64,000 nucleotides of DNA from an uncultured Pelagibacteraceae bacterium (GTDB lineage: Bacteria > Pseudomonadota > Alphaproteobacteria > Pelagibacterales > Pelagibacteraceae). The stretch spans positions 36,292 to 100,291 of the forward strand of contig CACJUZ010000003.1 in assembly GCA_902596745.1 (NCBI GenBank), written 5' to 3'. This document shows positions 1 through 12,791 of this stretch, piece by piece; position 1 is the first letter of the stretch; each line of letters begins with the position of its first letter. The position numbers and the translations under genes are program-made. The notes beneath the pieces were generated by a model. That model was not told the origin of the DNA and did not search any database. It saw nothing but the letters and a program-made list of their open reading frames with translations.

Positions 1-207
1 TGGTTGCAGATAATTGCAAAAATACTACCTTTAGTTCATATTTTTGAGGAAATGAGAAACATTTTAATTAACGACATTATAAGTTATACTCAAATATTTT
101 TAGCGATAACCATTTCTACTTTTTACTTCATGCTAGGGGTTGCAGTTTTTTATATTTCATATGCTGGGGCAAAAATTAGAGGAACTTTGATAAATGTCGG
201 AGAATAA
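1..207 (+). CDS. C-terminal fragment of ABC-2 type transporter permease (5' truncated by window edge)
   Basis: Frame open from base 1 (WLQIIAKILPLVHIFEEMRNIL...); hydrophobic C-terminus with a P-L-x-H-x-F-E-x-M-R-like segment typical of ABC-2 exporters; the listed start at 4 is an internal TTG. Confidence 0.5.
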   Translation, partial: WLQIIAKILPLVHIFEEMRNILINDIISYTQIFLAITISTFYFMLGVAVFYISYAGAKIRGTLINVGE

Positions 208-915
208 ATGCATAATAAATTAGAAGAAATTAAGAAAAATGAAAGTCCTCCGAAAGTAATTAAAAATTTGTTTAGTAAAGATGAAATTAGTAAGTTTCTA
301 AAACTTTACGAACAATTACCTACAACTGTTCATAATAAAAAACAAAATGTCATAAAAAAAAGATGGTTGAAAGAATATGGGAGAGAATTAGAGAAATTAT
401 TTTATAAAAAATTAAAAAATGAAATTGGTGATTTTAAATATGATAATTTAAAAACAGACAATGGAGATATAATTTATGGGCTTTTTCAAGAAAGCTATAA
501 TCCGATAGGATTACATATTGATGGTGGCTTTAATTTTGAGGATTTAATTTATAAACAAAGTTTAATTCCCCTTACACCAATAGGAAGCACAGTCATTTTT
601 AAAAATAGATACTATGGAAAATCTACTAATTTTACAATTGACAAAAAAGAGTTAGAAAAAACAAAGCTTAATTACGGACAAAATATTAGATCCAATAAAC
701 ATATTGGAATGTTTGGAAATAAGCCTTTTAATACTGATGATCATAAGAATTTTTTAAAACACGAAGATATAAATAATCTAGTGGGTCTAGAGGTTGAATT
801 AGTTTATGAATGGGAGTTAGGATCTATGCTAATTTTTGATAGAACTAACTTACACTGCTCCTCATCCAAAATTGAGGGAAAAAAAATAGGCTTAACTACT
901 TTTACGAAAAAATAA
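208..915 (+). CDS. Putative 2-oxoglutarate/Fe(II)-dependent oxygenase-like protein
   Basis: H-x-D motif (GLHIDGGF) with a late LHCSSS...GLTTFT segment resembling the distal His/Arg region of 2OG oxygenases. Confidence 0.45.
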   Translation: MHNKLEEIKKNESPPKVIKNLFSKDEISKFLKLYEQLPTTVHNKKQNVIKKRWLKEYGRELEKLFYKKLKNEIGDFKYDNLKTDNGDIIYGLFQESYNPIGLHIDGGFNFEDLIYKQSLIPLTPIGSTVIFKNRYYGKSTNFTIDKKELEKTKLNYGQNIRSNKHIGMFGNKPFNTDDHKNFLKHEDINNLVGLEVELVYEWELGSMLIFDRTNLHCSSSKIEGKKIGLTTFTKK

Positions 916-918
916 TTT

Positions 919-1725
919 ATGGCAATATATGATTGCTTTCAGTTTTTTAATGAGGAACATATAGCTGATTTAAGATTTAACATTTTAAATGAGTTTGTAG
1001 ACTATTTCGTAATTGTTGAGTCAACTGTCAATCATCAAGGAAAAGAAAAAAAATTACAATTTGATATAAATAAATATCAAAAATTTAAAAAAAAAATTAA
1101 GTATATAATTGTCGATGATACTCCAGAAAATATAAAAAAACCACACGAAGGTGGGGAGTCTTTAGTTGAACAGTATCAAAGGAACTCATTAATGAAAATT
1201 CTCAATAAAGCTGATGATGAGGATTTAATTATTTTGTCTGATGTTGATGAAATTCCAAATTTGAAAAAGCTGAATTTATTTAAAAAAAAAAATTTTGCTG
1301 TATTTTCACAAAGAATGTTTATGTACAAAATTAATTTTTTAAACTTAGATGAAAATAATTGGCATGGTTCAAAAATTTGTTTAAAGAAAAATTTAAAATC
1401 TCCTCAATGGTTAAGAAATTTAAAGTTTAAAAAATACCCTTTTTGGAGAATTGACAAGCCTAAAAATATCCAAATTATTCAAGATGGTGGTTGGCATTTT
1501 GCTTATTTACAGAGTGCTGAAAATATCTCAAAAAAAATAAGCTCTTTCGCGCACGGAGAGTTTAATAAAGAACATTTAACAAACGAGGCAAAGATAAAAG
1601 ATAAAATACAAAAAGGAGAAGATATATTTGAACGTGGTTTCAAAATTAAAAAAGTAAAAATTGACAATACTTTTCCAGAATATATTCAGAAAAATCAAGA
1701 TTTGTTAAAAAATTGGATTGCTTGA
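919..1725 (+). CDS. Glycosyltransferase family 17-like protein
   Basis: MAIYDCFQFFNEE..L.LR...L...VDYFVIVES..NHQG and LSDVDEIPN are GT17 hallmarks. Confidence 0.75.
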   Translation: MAIYDCFQFFNEEHIADLRFNILNEFVDYFVIVESTVNHQGKEKKLQFDINKYQKFKKKIKYIIVDDTPENIKKPHEGGESLVEQYQRNSLMKILNKADDEDLIILSDVDEIPNLKKLNLFKKKNFAVFSQRMFMYKINFLNLDENNWHGSKICLKKNLKSPQWLRNLKFKKYPFWRIDKPKNIQIIQDGGWHFAYLQSAENISKKISSFAHGEFNKEHLTNEAKIKDKIQKGEDIFERGFKIKKVKIDNTFPEYIQKNQDLLKNWIA

Positions 1726-1727
1726 TA

Positions 1728-1804
1728 TGGTGCGCCCGGAAGGATTTGAACCCTCAACCTTCTGATCCGAAGTCAGACGCTCTATCCAGTTGAGCTACGA
1801 ACGC
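1728..1804 (-). tRNA. tRNA-Arg (anticodon TCG), CCA encoded
   Basis: Reverse complement GCGTTCGTAGCTCAACTGGATAGAGCGTCTGACTTCGGATCAGAAGGTTGAGGGTTCAAATCCTTCCGGGCGCACCA folds as a cloverleaf; loop CTTCGGA. Confidence 0.95.
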
Positions 1805-1825
1805 ACAAGTAGTAATTTAAATTAA

Positions 1826-2809
1826 ATGAAAAATAAAACAATTAAAATATTATCTAGCTCCTCAGATACAGGAAAAAGGATAGATATTTTTTTATCCGAA
1901 AAATTAAAAGAATTGACTAGATCTAATATTAAAAAACTAATTAATCAAAAAAAAATAACAATTAATAATGTTATTGTAGAGGCGCAATCTAAGAAAGTTA
2001 AAGATGATGATGAAATAACTATAATTTTACAAGAAGGTGTAAATGATAAAATAATTCCTTTAAAAAAAAAATTGGATATCGTTTATGAGGATAAAGACTT
2101 GATGATTATTAATAAACCTCAAGGAATGGTTGTGCACCCAGGTGCGGGAAATAAGATTAATACATTGGTAAATATTCTGGTTGGAAGCTATAAAAAAAAA
2201 TTGTCTAATTTGAGTGGATCAACGAGACCAGGAATTGTTCATAGATTAGATAAAGATACTAGTGGATTATTAGTTATTGCAAAAAATAATTTCACTCACG
2301 CTGATTTGGGTCGTCAATTTAGCGAACATTCAATAAAAAGAAAATACGTAGCTCTAATTTGGGGAGTTTTAAGACCTTTAGAGGGAACGATTGAAACATT
2401 TATCACTAGAAGTAAAAGAAATAGACAACTTATGACGACAGACGAATTTAAAGGAAAAAAAGCAATTACAAAATATTCAATAAAAAAGGTTTTTAATAAA
2501 AAAAATGTTCCTAAAATAAGTTTAGTAGAATTTGAATTAAAAACCGGGAGAACTCATCAAATCAGAGTTCATATGATCTATAAAGGTACGAGTTTACTTG
2601 GAGATCAAAAATATCGTAAAAAAAATATGAAATTTAAGAAAATAGATAAAACATTTGAAGAAATATTAAATTCATTTAAAGGACAAGTTTTACACGCTGC
2701 TACATTAGGATTTTGTCATCCTAGAAACTTAAAAAAAGTAGAATATAAAATAAAATTACCCATAAAATTTAAAAAATTAGTTGATTATCTTGAAAATTTA
2801 AAGAATTAA
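1826..2809 (+). CDS. rluD: 23S rRNA pseudouridine synthase, RluD family
   Basis: S4 domain plus HRLDKDTSGLLVIAK and GRTHQIRVH motifs. Confidence 0.92.
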   Translation: MKNKTIKILSSSSDTGKRIDIFLSEKLKELTRSNIKKLINQKKITINNVIVEAQSKKVKDDDEITIILQEGVNDKIIPLKKKLDIVYEDKDLMIINKPQGMVVHPGAGNKINTLVNILVGSYKKKLSNLSGSTRPGIVHRLDKDTSGLLVIAKNNFTHADLGRQFSEHSIKRKYVALIWGVLRPLEGTIETFITRSKRNRQLMTTDEFKGKKAITKYSIKKVFNKKNVPKISLVEFELKTGRTHQIRVHMIYKGTSLLGDQKYRKKNMKFKKIDKTFEEILNSFKGQVLHAATLGFCHPRNLKKVEYKIKLPIKFKKLVDYLENLKN

Positions 2810-2829
2810 AATTATATAGTTATTTAATA

Positions 2830-3726
2830 ATGACTAAAGATAAAGAAATATCTAACCTACCCTCTCCTGCTTCAGGAAGTTTGTCTTTATATTTATCGCA
2901 AATTAAAAAGTTCCCAATGCTGGACGCAGAAGAGGAATACTTGCTTGCAAAAAATTGGAGAGAAAGAGGTAATTTAAAAGCTGCACATAAGTTAGTTACA
3001 AGCCACCTAAGGCTCGTCGCAAAAATTGCTATGGGGTACAGGGGATACGGTTTACCAGTTAGTGAACTAATTTCAGAAGGAAATATAGGTTTGATGCAGG
3101 CAGTGAAAAAATTTGATCCAGATAAGGGATTTCGACTTGCAACATATGCAATGTGGTGGATTAAAGCTTCAATTCAAGAGTATGTTTTAAGGTCTTGGAG
3201 TTTGGTCAAAATGGGAACGACAACAGCACAAAAGAAACTTTTTTTTAATCTTAAAAAAATTAAAAATCAAATTGCTCCAGAACAAGAGGGGGATTTGAGA
3301 GTTAATCAGGTTGAAGAAATTTCTAAAAGGTTAAATGTAGACTCGGATGAAGTAGTAAACATGAATAGAAGAATGATGGGGCAAGAAAAATCTCTTAATA
3401 GTCCTATCAAAGCAGGAGAAACTGATGAATGGCAAGATTGGTTAGTAGATGAAAACTTAGATCAAGAACTGCTTTTATCTCAAAAACAGGAATTCGATGA
3501 TAGAAAAGAGTTATTAAAAAATGCAATGGATATTCTTAATGAGAGAGAAACTGAGATTTTAAAAGCTCGAAGGTTAAGTGAAAACCCTAAAACCTTAGAG
3601 GAACTGAGCACTAAATTTAAGATTAGCAGAGAAAGGGTTAGACAGATTGAGACAAAAGCTTTTGAGAAATTACAAAAATCAATGATAAATGCCAGTAAAT
3701 CAAAAAATCTGCTTCCTAAAAATTAA
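2830..3726 (+). CDS. rpoH: RNA polymerase sigma-32 factor
   Basis: LRLVAKIAMGYRGYGLPVSELISEGNIGLMQAVKKFDP and FRLATYAMWWIKASIQEYVLRSWSLVK; C-terminal HTH. Confidence 0.95.
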   Translation: MTKDKEISNLPSPASGSLSLYLSQIKKFPMLDAEEEYLLAKNWRERGNLKAAHKLVTSHLRLVAKIAMGYRGYGLPVSELISEGNIGLMQAVKKFDPDKGFRLATYAMWWIKASIQEYVLRSWSLVKMGTTTAQKKLFFNLKKIKNQIAPEQEGDLRVNQVEEISKRLNVDSDEVVNMNRRMMGQEKSLNSPIKAGETDEWQDWLVDENLDQELLLSQKQEFDDRKELLKNAMDILNERETEILKARRLSENPKTLEELSTKFKISRERVRQIETKAFEKLQKSMINASKSKNLLPKN

Positions 3727-3727
3727 T

Positions 3728-5832
<2,105 letters not shown>

Positions 5833-7164
5833 TTATTTTATTGAGTTCTTTATTATTTTAATACATTTTAAAATTAAACTCTTATCATATGACTCTGCCA
5901 TTACCCTAATCTTTGGTTCCGTTCCAGATTTTCTTACTAAAATTCTTCCTTTTTGGCCCATTAACTTGTTTGCTTTTTTTATTGCTCTTTTACATTTATC
6001 TTTACTAATTACACTTTTATCTTTTACAACAACATTTTCCAAAATTTGTGGTAATGGTTTGAATACATTGAGTAGATTACTAGCTTTTTTTCCTTTTCTT
6101 AAAGAAAATAAAACTTCTAGAGCTACAAGTAAACCGTCCCCGGTTGTAGCAAATTTACCTAAAATTATATGACCAGATTGTTCACCGCCAAGGTTAAAAT
6201 TTAATTTTTTCATTTTTTCTTTAACATACCTGTCGCCTACTTTAGATCTTGAAAATTTTATTTTTTGTTTTTTTAAAAATTGCTCGAGCCCATAATTAGA
6301 CATTAGAGTACCTACAACTCCACCTTTAAGAATTTTTTTAGATTTCCATCTTCTTGCTAACATTGCAATGATTTGATCGCCATCTACAATTTTTCCGTTT
6401 TCATCACACATTATAATTCTGTCTGCATCACCATCAAAAGAAATTCCGACATGTGCTTTGAATTTTTTTACTGCAGTTTTAATTTTTGATGGGTGGGTAG
6501 ATCCACAATTTTCATTTATATTTAAACCATCTGGTTTAATTCCAATTGAAAACACTTTTGCTCCTAGTTCTCTAAGAAGCTTTGGAGCAGCTTTATAGCA
6601 AGCTCCATTGGCGCAATCTAAGACTATCTTTGTTCCTTTTAAGTTAAAGTTTTTAGGAAAATTATGTTTCAAGATATTTATATATTTGTCATTTCCGTCT
6701 TCTAACCTTTTCACTCTTCCTAGTAACTTTGGATTGGTAAGTTGTTTAGTATTTTTTGTATCAATTAATTTTTCAATTTTTTTTTCTATCTTGTCTGATA
6801 GTTTCATTCCGTCGGGTCCAAATAATTTTAGACCATTATCATAAAATGGATTATGTGAGGCAGTAATCATAATACCCATATTTGCTTTCATAGACTTGGT
6901 TAGCATAGCAAGTCCGTTAGTAGGTAAAGGTCCTAAAGTAAAAACATGCATACCGCCTGAAACTAACCCAGATACTAAAGCCGGTTCTAAAGTGTATCCT
7001 GATAACCTTGTGTCTTTAGCTATTATTGCGATTTGTTTAGACTTTTTAAGATTTTTAAAATACGTGCCAGATGCTAAGCCAAATTTAAAAAATTTTTCTC
7101 CTGTTATATTTCCTTGATTAACAGTTCCTCTTATACCATCAGTGCCAAAATATTTATTTTTCAT
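5833..7164 (-). CDS. glmM: Phosphoglucosamine mutase
   Basis: YFGTDGIRG, ITASHNPFYDNGLK, DGDADR, RKSGTEPKIRVM. Confidence 0.96.
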   Translation of the reverse strand: MKNKYFGTDGIRGTVNQGNITGEKFFKFGLASGTYFKNLKKSKQIAIIAKDTRLSGYTLEPALVSGLVSGGMHVFTLGPLPTNGLAMLTKSMKANMGIMITASHNPFYDNGLKLFGPDGMKLSDKIEKKIEKLIDTKNTKQLTNPKLLGRVKRLEDGNDKYINILKHNFPKNFNLKGTKIVLDCANGACYKAAPKLLRELGAKVFSIGIKPDGLNINENCGSTHPSKIKTAVKKFKAHVGISFDGDADRIIMCDENGKIVDGDQIIAMLARRWKSKKILKGGVVGTLMSNYGLEQFLKKQKIKFSRSKVGDRYVKEKMKKLNFNLGGEQSGHIILGKFATTGDGLLVALEVLFSLRKGKKASNLLNVFKPLPQILENVVVKDKSVISKDKCKRAIKKANKLMGQKGRILVRKSGTEPKIRVMAESYDKSLILKCIKIIKNSIK

Positions 7165-8222
7165 TAATTTGATATTATTTTTTTAAAAACCAGAATTCCT
7201 TGTTTCACCTCTTTTACATTATGCACTCTAAAAATTTGTACACCTTGCGATAATAAGAAAAGAACTGAAGCTAAAGTTCCGCCAGTTCTGTCTTTACTAT
7301 CATACTTTCCAGATATTTGATTGATAAATCTTTTTCTAGATGTCCCAACTAAAATAGGAAAGCCAAGACTATGAAACAAAGAAATTTTAGAAATTAAAGT
7401 CAAATTATGTTTCAAATTTTTACCGAAGCCAATACCTGGATCTAAAATAATTTTTTTATTATCAAATTTTTTTTTATTTTTTTCAAAATAATCATAGATA
7501 TCCAACAAAACGTTTTTGTAGCTTGGATTCTTCTGCATTGTGTCTGGTGTTCCCTGCATATGATGAAGTACTTTTGCGATGTTATATTTTTTTAATTTTT
7601 TTAACGAATTTTTATCATAATTAAAACCTGAAATATCATTTATTAAATTGACTCCATGTTTAATACTTCTGACCATTAAATCTGATTTTCTTGTATCAAT
7701 TGAGAGGCAAGTTTTCTTGTATTTTTTTTTGAATTTTCCAATTACAAATTTAATTCTTTTCCATTCTACCTCTGGTTTGATAGTTTTTGAACCTGGTCTG
7801 GTAGACTCCCCTCCTACATCAATAATGTCTGCACCAGATAAAATCATTTCCTTGACGTGCTTTAATGATTTATTATTATTATTAAATTTGCCACCATCAG
7901 AAAAACTATCTGGAGTTAAATTTAAAATCCCCATTATACAAGGTTCTAAAAATTTAACGTTGTTAAGAAAATTTTTTCTCTTAGAAATTATATTTTTTAG
8001 GTCTTTTCGTACTTTACTCCTTAATAGAGTGCCTAATGTATTTATTTTTTTATAGTTTATGGTTTTAGAATAAATTTTATTCTTATTTCTGGAAATTATT
8101 TCTATTTCATCAAAGGAAATATTTTTATTTCCACATAGAGGTAAAGCTTTTTTTGAGTTAATTAATCGTTTTGCTATTGGACCATATTTAAAATTACACG
8201 CTCTTGTGTAATATCTAATCAT
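7164..8222 (-). CDS. folP: Dihydropteroate synthase
   Basis: IMGILNLTPDSFSDGG, DVGGESTRPGS, DPGIGFGK. Confidence 0.94.
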   Translation of the reverse strand: MIRYYTRACNFKYGPIAKRLINSKKALPLCGNKNISFDEIEIISRNKNKIYSKTINYKKINTLGTLLRSKVRKDLKNIISKRKNFLNNVKFLEPCIMGILNLTPDSFSDGGKFNNNNKSLKHVKEMILSGADIIDVGGESTRPGSKTIKPEVEWKRIKFVIGKFKKKYKKTCLSIDTRKSDLMVRSIKHGVNLINDISGFNYDKNSLKKLKKYNIAKVLHHMQGTPDTMQKNPSYKNVLLDIYDYFEKNKKKFDNKKIILDPGIGFGKNLKHNLTLISKISLFHSLGFPILVGTSRKRFINQISGKYDSKDRTGGTLASVLFLLSQGVQIFRVHNVKEVKQGILVFKKIISN

Positions 8223-8225
8223 TTA

Positions 8226-10121
8226 TTAAACTACAGGCTTTGGTTTTAAACCTATTGTTCCTAAAGCTGAAGTTTCTTTAGTATCTTCTTTTGAATCGCT
8301 TTCGAATGATCTTGTTGGTTTTTTATCTTTTAAGATTAAATCTCTTATTTCATCTCCTGATAAAGTCTCATAAACTAACAAAGCTTTTGCGATTTTATGA
8401 AGGTCGTCTATTTTTTCTGTAAGAACAGCTCTGGCTCTTTCATATCCTTTATCAACTATTTTTTTAACTTCTGAGTCAACTTTCCTTGCAGTTTCTTCGG
8501 ACATATTCTGTTGTTTGGTGACAGATCTGCCTAAGAAAACTTCTTCTTCATTTTCACCGTAAGCTATAGTACCTAATTCTGCACTCATTCCATATTTAGT
8601 GACCATATTTTTTGCCATCTTCGTTACCATATCAATATCAGATGAAGCCCCTGATGTTACTTTATCGTGACCAAAGATAATTTCTTCGGCTATTCTTCCA
8701 CCCATAGCTACAGCTATATCTGAATGCATTTTTTCTCTTGTTACAGAAAGTTGATCTCTTTCAGGTAATCTCATTACCATACCTAATGCACGCCCTCTTG
8801 GAATAATTGTTGCCTTATGGATCGGATCTGAAGCTTTTTCGTTTAAAGCTACAATAGCATGACCTCCTTCGTGGTATGCGGTTAGTTTTTTTTCATCTTC
8901 ACTCATTACCATTGATCTTCTCTCAGCGCCCATCATGACTTTATCCTTAGCTTCTTCCACATCAGACATTGTTACTACTCTTTTATTTTTTCTTGCTGCT
9001 AAAAGTGCTGACTCATTTACTAGATTTGCCAAATCAGCTCCAGAAAATCCAGGAGTTCCTCTTGCTATAGTTCTTAATTTCACGTCAGGACCAGTATTGA
9101 TTTTTTTAATATGAACTTTTAAGATTGCTTCTCTTCCTATAATATCTGGGTTGCCTACTACTACTTGTCTATCAAATCTTCCAGGTCTAAGTAAAGCGGG
9201 ATCTAAAACATCTGGTCTGTTTGTTGCAGCAATTAGAATTATACCTTCATTTGTATCAAAGCCATCCATTTCAACTAATAATTGGTTTAAAGTTTGTTCT
9301 CTCTCATCATTACCGCCACCGAGACCTGCCCCTCTACTTCTACCAACAGCATCTATTTCATCAATAAAAATTATACAAGGTGAGTTTTTTTTACCTTGTT
9401 CAAACATATCTCTTACTCTTGATGCTCCAACACCAACGAACATTTCAACAAAATCAGATCCAGAAATAGAAAAGAAAGGAACATTGGCCTCTCCAGCAAT
9501 CGCTTTTGCTAATAAAGTTTTTCCTGTGCCTGGTGGTCCAATAAGCAGTGCACCTTTTGGAATTTTGCCTCCAAGTCTACTAAATTTTTTTGGATCTTTT
9601 AAAAATTCTACTATTTCTTCAACTTCTTCTTTAGCCTCTTCAACGCCTGCAACATCATTAAATGTTACCTTTCCAGTTGCTTCATTTAATAATTTTGCTT
9701 TAGACCTTCCAAAGCCCATTGCACCACCTTTTCCACCTTGCATTTGACGCATAAAAAAGATCCATACTCCTATTAATAAAAGCATTGGAAACCATGAAAG
9801 TAATATTCCTAACAAAGAAGGCATTTTATCCTCTTTTGGAGAAGCAGTTATACTCACGCCCTTGTCGGATAATTTTTCAACAAGATTTGGATAGTTTGGA
9901 GAAAACGTTTTAAAATTGTTTCCATCAGCAAGCACACCAGAAATATTATTACCTTGAATTTGGACTTCAACAACTCTCCCAGAGTCAACTTCGGTTAGAA
10001 ACTTTGAGAAAGCCATTTCTTTATTGCTTTGATTGATCTTTTGAGGATCTTGAAACATATTAAACAGTCCAACTGATAGGAAAATTATAATAGCCCACAT
10101 TAAGAGATTTTTTATATTCAT
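8226..10121 (-). CDS. ftsH: ATP-dependent zinc metalloprotease FtsH
   Basis: AAA Walker motifs, SRH, HEGGHA zinc site. Confidence 0.97.
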   Translation of the reverse strand: MNIKNLLMWAIIIFLSVGLFNMFQDPQKINQSNKEMAFSKFLTEVDSGRVVEVQIQGNNISGVLADGNNFKTFSPNYPNLVEKLSDKGVSITASPKEDKMPSLLGILLSWFPMLLLIGVWIFFMRQMQGGKGGAMGFGRSKAKLLNEATGKVTFNDVAGVEEAKEEVEEIVEFLKDPKKFSRLGGKIPKGALLIGPPGTGKTLLAKAIAGEANVPFFSISGSDFVEMFVGVGASRVRDMFEQGKKNSPCIIFIDEIDAVGRSRGAGLGGGNDEREQTLNQLLVEMDGFDTNEGIILIAATNRPDVLDPALLRPGRFDRQVVVGNPDIIGREAILKVHIKKINTGPDVKLRTIARGTPGFSGADLANLVNESALLAARKNKRVVTMSDVEEAKDKVMMGAERRSMVMSEDEKKLTAYHEGGHAIVALNEKASDPIHKATIIPRGRALGMVMRLPERDQLSVTREKMHSDIAVAMGGRIAEEIIFGHDKVTSGASSDIDMVTKMAKNMVTKYGMSAELGTIAYGENEEEVFLGRSVTKQQNMSEETARKVDSEVKKIVDKGYERARAVLTEKIDDLHKIAKALLVYETLSGDEIRDLILKDKKPTRSFESDSKEDTKETSALGTIGLKPKPVV

Positions 10122-10212
10122 AATTTTTAAATAAGTATTATTCTATAATAAACAAGTATTATTTGATAAAAAAATCATTGTAAATATGGCAAAATATCTT
10201 CGATAAAACCTC

Positions 10213-11238
10213 TTATTGCAATGATTTTTCAATAAAAATGTTATTATTTCTGTTTATTAACAAACATCCGCCTAGCTGATGTTTTGTTTCTTTTGATGTA
10301 TTTAAGAATTTTAGAGCAGTTGATATCTTTTTTGATCTAGGTGGATAATCCAGTCTATTAATAGATTTAATTGCAAATCCTAGTATTCTTATTTGAAGCT
10401 CTTCATTTAAGTAATAAAGTTCTTTTTTTTTCAAAAAAATTTTTCTACCTCTCTTTTTGACTACTTTTTTAAACATCTCTTTGAAATAGAAATTTAAGGT
10501 TTTACCTGATGACTTTAAGTTATTGATAGATTTAATAATTTGTTCATCTCCTATTCCATATTTGTTCAAAATTGGTAAAAGCTTTCTAATATTAGATCTT
10601 AGGAATTTTTTATTGTTATTACTTGGATCCTTAATAAAGTTTCCAAATACTTTTTTAGAAGTAAAAATTAAATCTTTCTTATTTTGATTAAGGAATGGCC
10701 TAAATATTTTTATATTAGCGTCCAAAATTGATGTTAAACTCATAGCTGATAAACCTTGGACCCCGCTTCCTCTAGAAAGTCTTATTAAAAAAGTCTCGAT
10801 TTGATCATTTTTGTGATGTGCTGTTAGCACCAATTTAATTTTGTTTTTTTTACACTCTTGTCTAAAAAACATGTATCTAATTTTTCTTGCATTATGCTGA
10901 ATATTTTTAACTATTTTTTTTTTATTGTTAATAACTTTTAAGGAAATATTTTGTTTTTTAAGAAGTTTCTTTACTTGTTCAGACTCTTTTAACGAGTTTT
11001 TTCTTATTCCATGATTAATATGAATATAATTAAATTTAAATTTTTTATTATTTGACTCAAGTGCTTTACACATTGCTGCAAGAGCTAAACTATCTGGACC
11101 TCCTGAAACAGCTACTAAAAACTTGCTTGTTTTAAATTTTGAAATTTTTTTTTTAAAATCTGTATATAAACTTAAAATTTGCTCTGACTTTGAGAAGCAA
11201 TTTTTATGACTTAGAACAATTGAATTTTTTTTGCTCAT
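10213..11238 (-). CDS. tilS: tRNA(Ile)-lysidine synthase
   Basis: VAVSGGPDSLALA PP-loop, HINHGIR, AHHKNDQIETFLIRLSRGSG. Confidence 0.93.
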   Translation of the reverse strand: MSKKNSIVLSHKNCFSKSEQILSLYTDFKKKISKFKTSKFLVAVSGGPDSLALAAMCKALESNNKKFKFNYIHINHGIRKNSLKESEQVKKLLKKQNISLKVINNKKKIVKNIQHNARKIRYMFFRQECKKNKIKLVLTAHHKNDQIETFLIRLSRGSGVQGLSAMSLTSILDANIKIFRPFLNQNKKDLIFTSKKVFGNFIKDPSNNNKKFLRSNIRKLLPILNKYGIGDEQIIKSINNLKSSGKTLNFYFKEMFKKVVKKRGRKIFLKKKELYYLNEELQIRILGFAIKSINRLDYPPRSKKISTALKFLNTSKETKHQLGGCLLINRNNNIFIEKSLQ

Positions 11239-12157
11239 ACTGAGCTTTTTGTAACACAGACTTGCTCGCTTTTGGATATTGTTTTTTAATTCCAGTAATC
11301 ATTGTGCAGCCTTGTTCTTTTTCACCAAGTTGAACCATGGTAATTCCTAATTTTAAAAGATTATCAGGAGCTTTTTCACTTTTAGGATAATTTTGATATC
11401 CGTCTAAATATGCCGTAGCAGCATCTGAGTATAATTGTCTTATTCTAAATGTCTCTCCATACCAATATTGAGCACTTCCTGCTAAGTCGTGCCCTTTATT
11501 TTTATCTATGAATTCTTTTAAAGCAAATTCTGCAGTTTCATAATCTCCAATTTTCATAAAACTTATTGCAAAATCATATTGTTCTTTTGGAGATTTGTCG
11601 GGTAATAAAGACTCTGACCTCTCCGCCTCTGAAGTAGTGACTGCTGCCGTTGTGCCAACTGAAACTGTTTCTTGATTTTCTGGTAGATTATCCAAAGAAT
11701 ATCCTGGGGTTGCACCTAGATCTTGTGGCTTACTTGTTCCAGGAAGTTTAGCTTTCTTTTTATTAATAGTTTTTTTGGGATCAATATTTTCTAAATCCGA
11801 AAATCTCATTTGGTTATCTGATTGCATCTTAGTTATTCTTGAAGATAACTTATCCATTTTAAAGTTTACTTCTTCAAATTTATTTGTGAGCTCTCTAAAT
11901 TGTTCCTCTATTTCATTAAGACGTAATAAATGTTTAGTAAGTACATCTTCATTTAGATTATTTACGTTTGTCGATTTACTTTTATCTACTATATCTGAAT
12001 TTTTGTAAAACGCTTTTTCTAAGGTTTTCAAATCTTGCGATATAATTTGAATTTGATCAATGATAGCGTCAACTTTTTCTTCTGAGTATAAGAAATTAAA
12101 ATTTAACAAAGTTAAAGTAATAATTAAAAATGAAATTTTTTTTTTGATAAAGTTCAT
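11204..12157 (-). CDS. cpoB: Cell division coordinator CpoB / YbgF (TPR)
   Basis: YDFAISFMKIGDYETAEFALKEFI...AQYWYGETF repeats, adjacent to pal. Confidence 0.9.
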   Translation of the reverse strand: MNFIKKKISFLIITLTLLNFNFLYSEEKVDAIIDQIQIISQDLKTLEKAFYKNSDIVDKSKSTNVNNLNEDVLTKHLLRLNEIEEQFRELTNKFEEVNFKMDKLSSRITKMQSDNQMRFSDLENIDPKKTINKKKAKLPGTSKPQDLGATPGYSLDNLPENQETVSVGTTAAVTTSEAERSESLLPDKSPKEQYDFAISFMKIGDYETAEFALKEFIDKNKGHDLAGSAQYWYGETFRIRQLYSDAATAYLDGYQNYPKSEKAPDNLLKLGITMVQLGEKEQGCTMITGIKKQYPKASKSVLQKAQYEQKKFNCSKS

Positions 12158-12183
12158 AATGTTTTTTTAGTTATACATAATGG

Positions 12184-12219
12184 CAAAAAAAAGACCCTTT
12201 GCTATAGCAAAGGGTCTTT
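12184..12219 (-). terminator. Rho-independent terminator downstream of pal
   Basis: Perfect 13-bp hairpin AAAGACCCTTTGC-TATA-GCAAAGGGTCTTT (12190-12219) followed on the minus strand by T8. Confidence 0.9.
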
Positions 12220-12241
12220 ATAAAGTATTTATTATATAAGG

Positions 12242-12715
12242 TTATTTAACTTTAACTGTAACCGATCTTCTATTTTGTGACCAAGCTAATGGAGTAGACT
12301 CTGAATTCACAGGTCGCTCTTTACCATAACTTATTACCGATATTCTTTTACCCGATATTCCATAAGTCATTAAATAATCTTTAACTGCGTTAGCTCTTCT
12401 TTCGCCTAAAGCCAAGTTGTACTCTCTAGTGCCTCTTTCATCGGCATGACCTTCAATTGTTACATTAAGTTTTTTATTTTTTCTTAAGTATGTAGCTTGT
12501 TTTCTTAAAGTCTCTCTTGAAGCAGAAGTTAGAGAAGATTTGTTAGTAGCAAAAAACACTCTATCTTTAACACCGCTAGCTAAATATTCAACTGTATCTG
12601 ATCCAGTATAAACATCACCAGTAGTTTGTGATTTTTTTGCAGTTGAACATGCGCTTAATGCAAGTGTTGCAAAAAGAATTAAAAATATGTTTCTCAAATT
12701 TTTGTTAAATTTCAT
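12242..12715 (-). CDS. pal: Peptidoglycan-associated lipoprotein Pal
   Basis: Lipobox LSAC, OmpA-like GHADERGTREYNLALGERRANAVKDYL. Confidence 0.96.
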   Translation of the reverse strand: MKFNKNLRNIFLILFATLALSACSTAKKSQTTGDVYTGSDTVEYLASGVKDRVFFATNKSSLTSASRETLRKQATYLRKNKKLNVTIEGHADERGTREYNLALGERRANAVKDYLMTYGISGKRISVISYGKERPVNSESTPLAWSQNRRSVTVKVK

Positions 12716-12791
12716 AGTATCCCCTAAGTTGTTGACGACAATATTTCAAATTATCCTACATTATTCAAGCCTAAATTATACAATAAATACC

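Noticed and set aside
10122-10212. Possible long-range repeat TCATTG...CAATGA between ftsH and tilS
   Set aside because: Six-base arms separated by a long AT-rich stretch; not distinguishable from chance.
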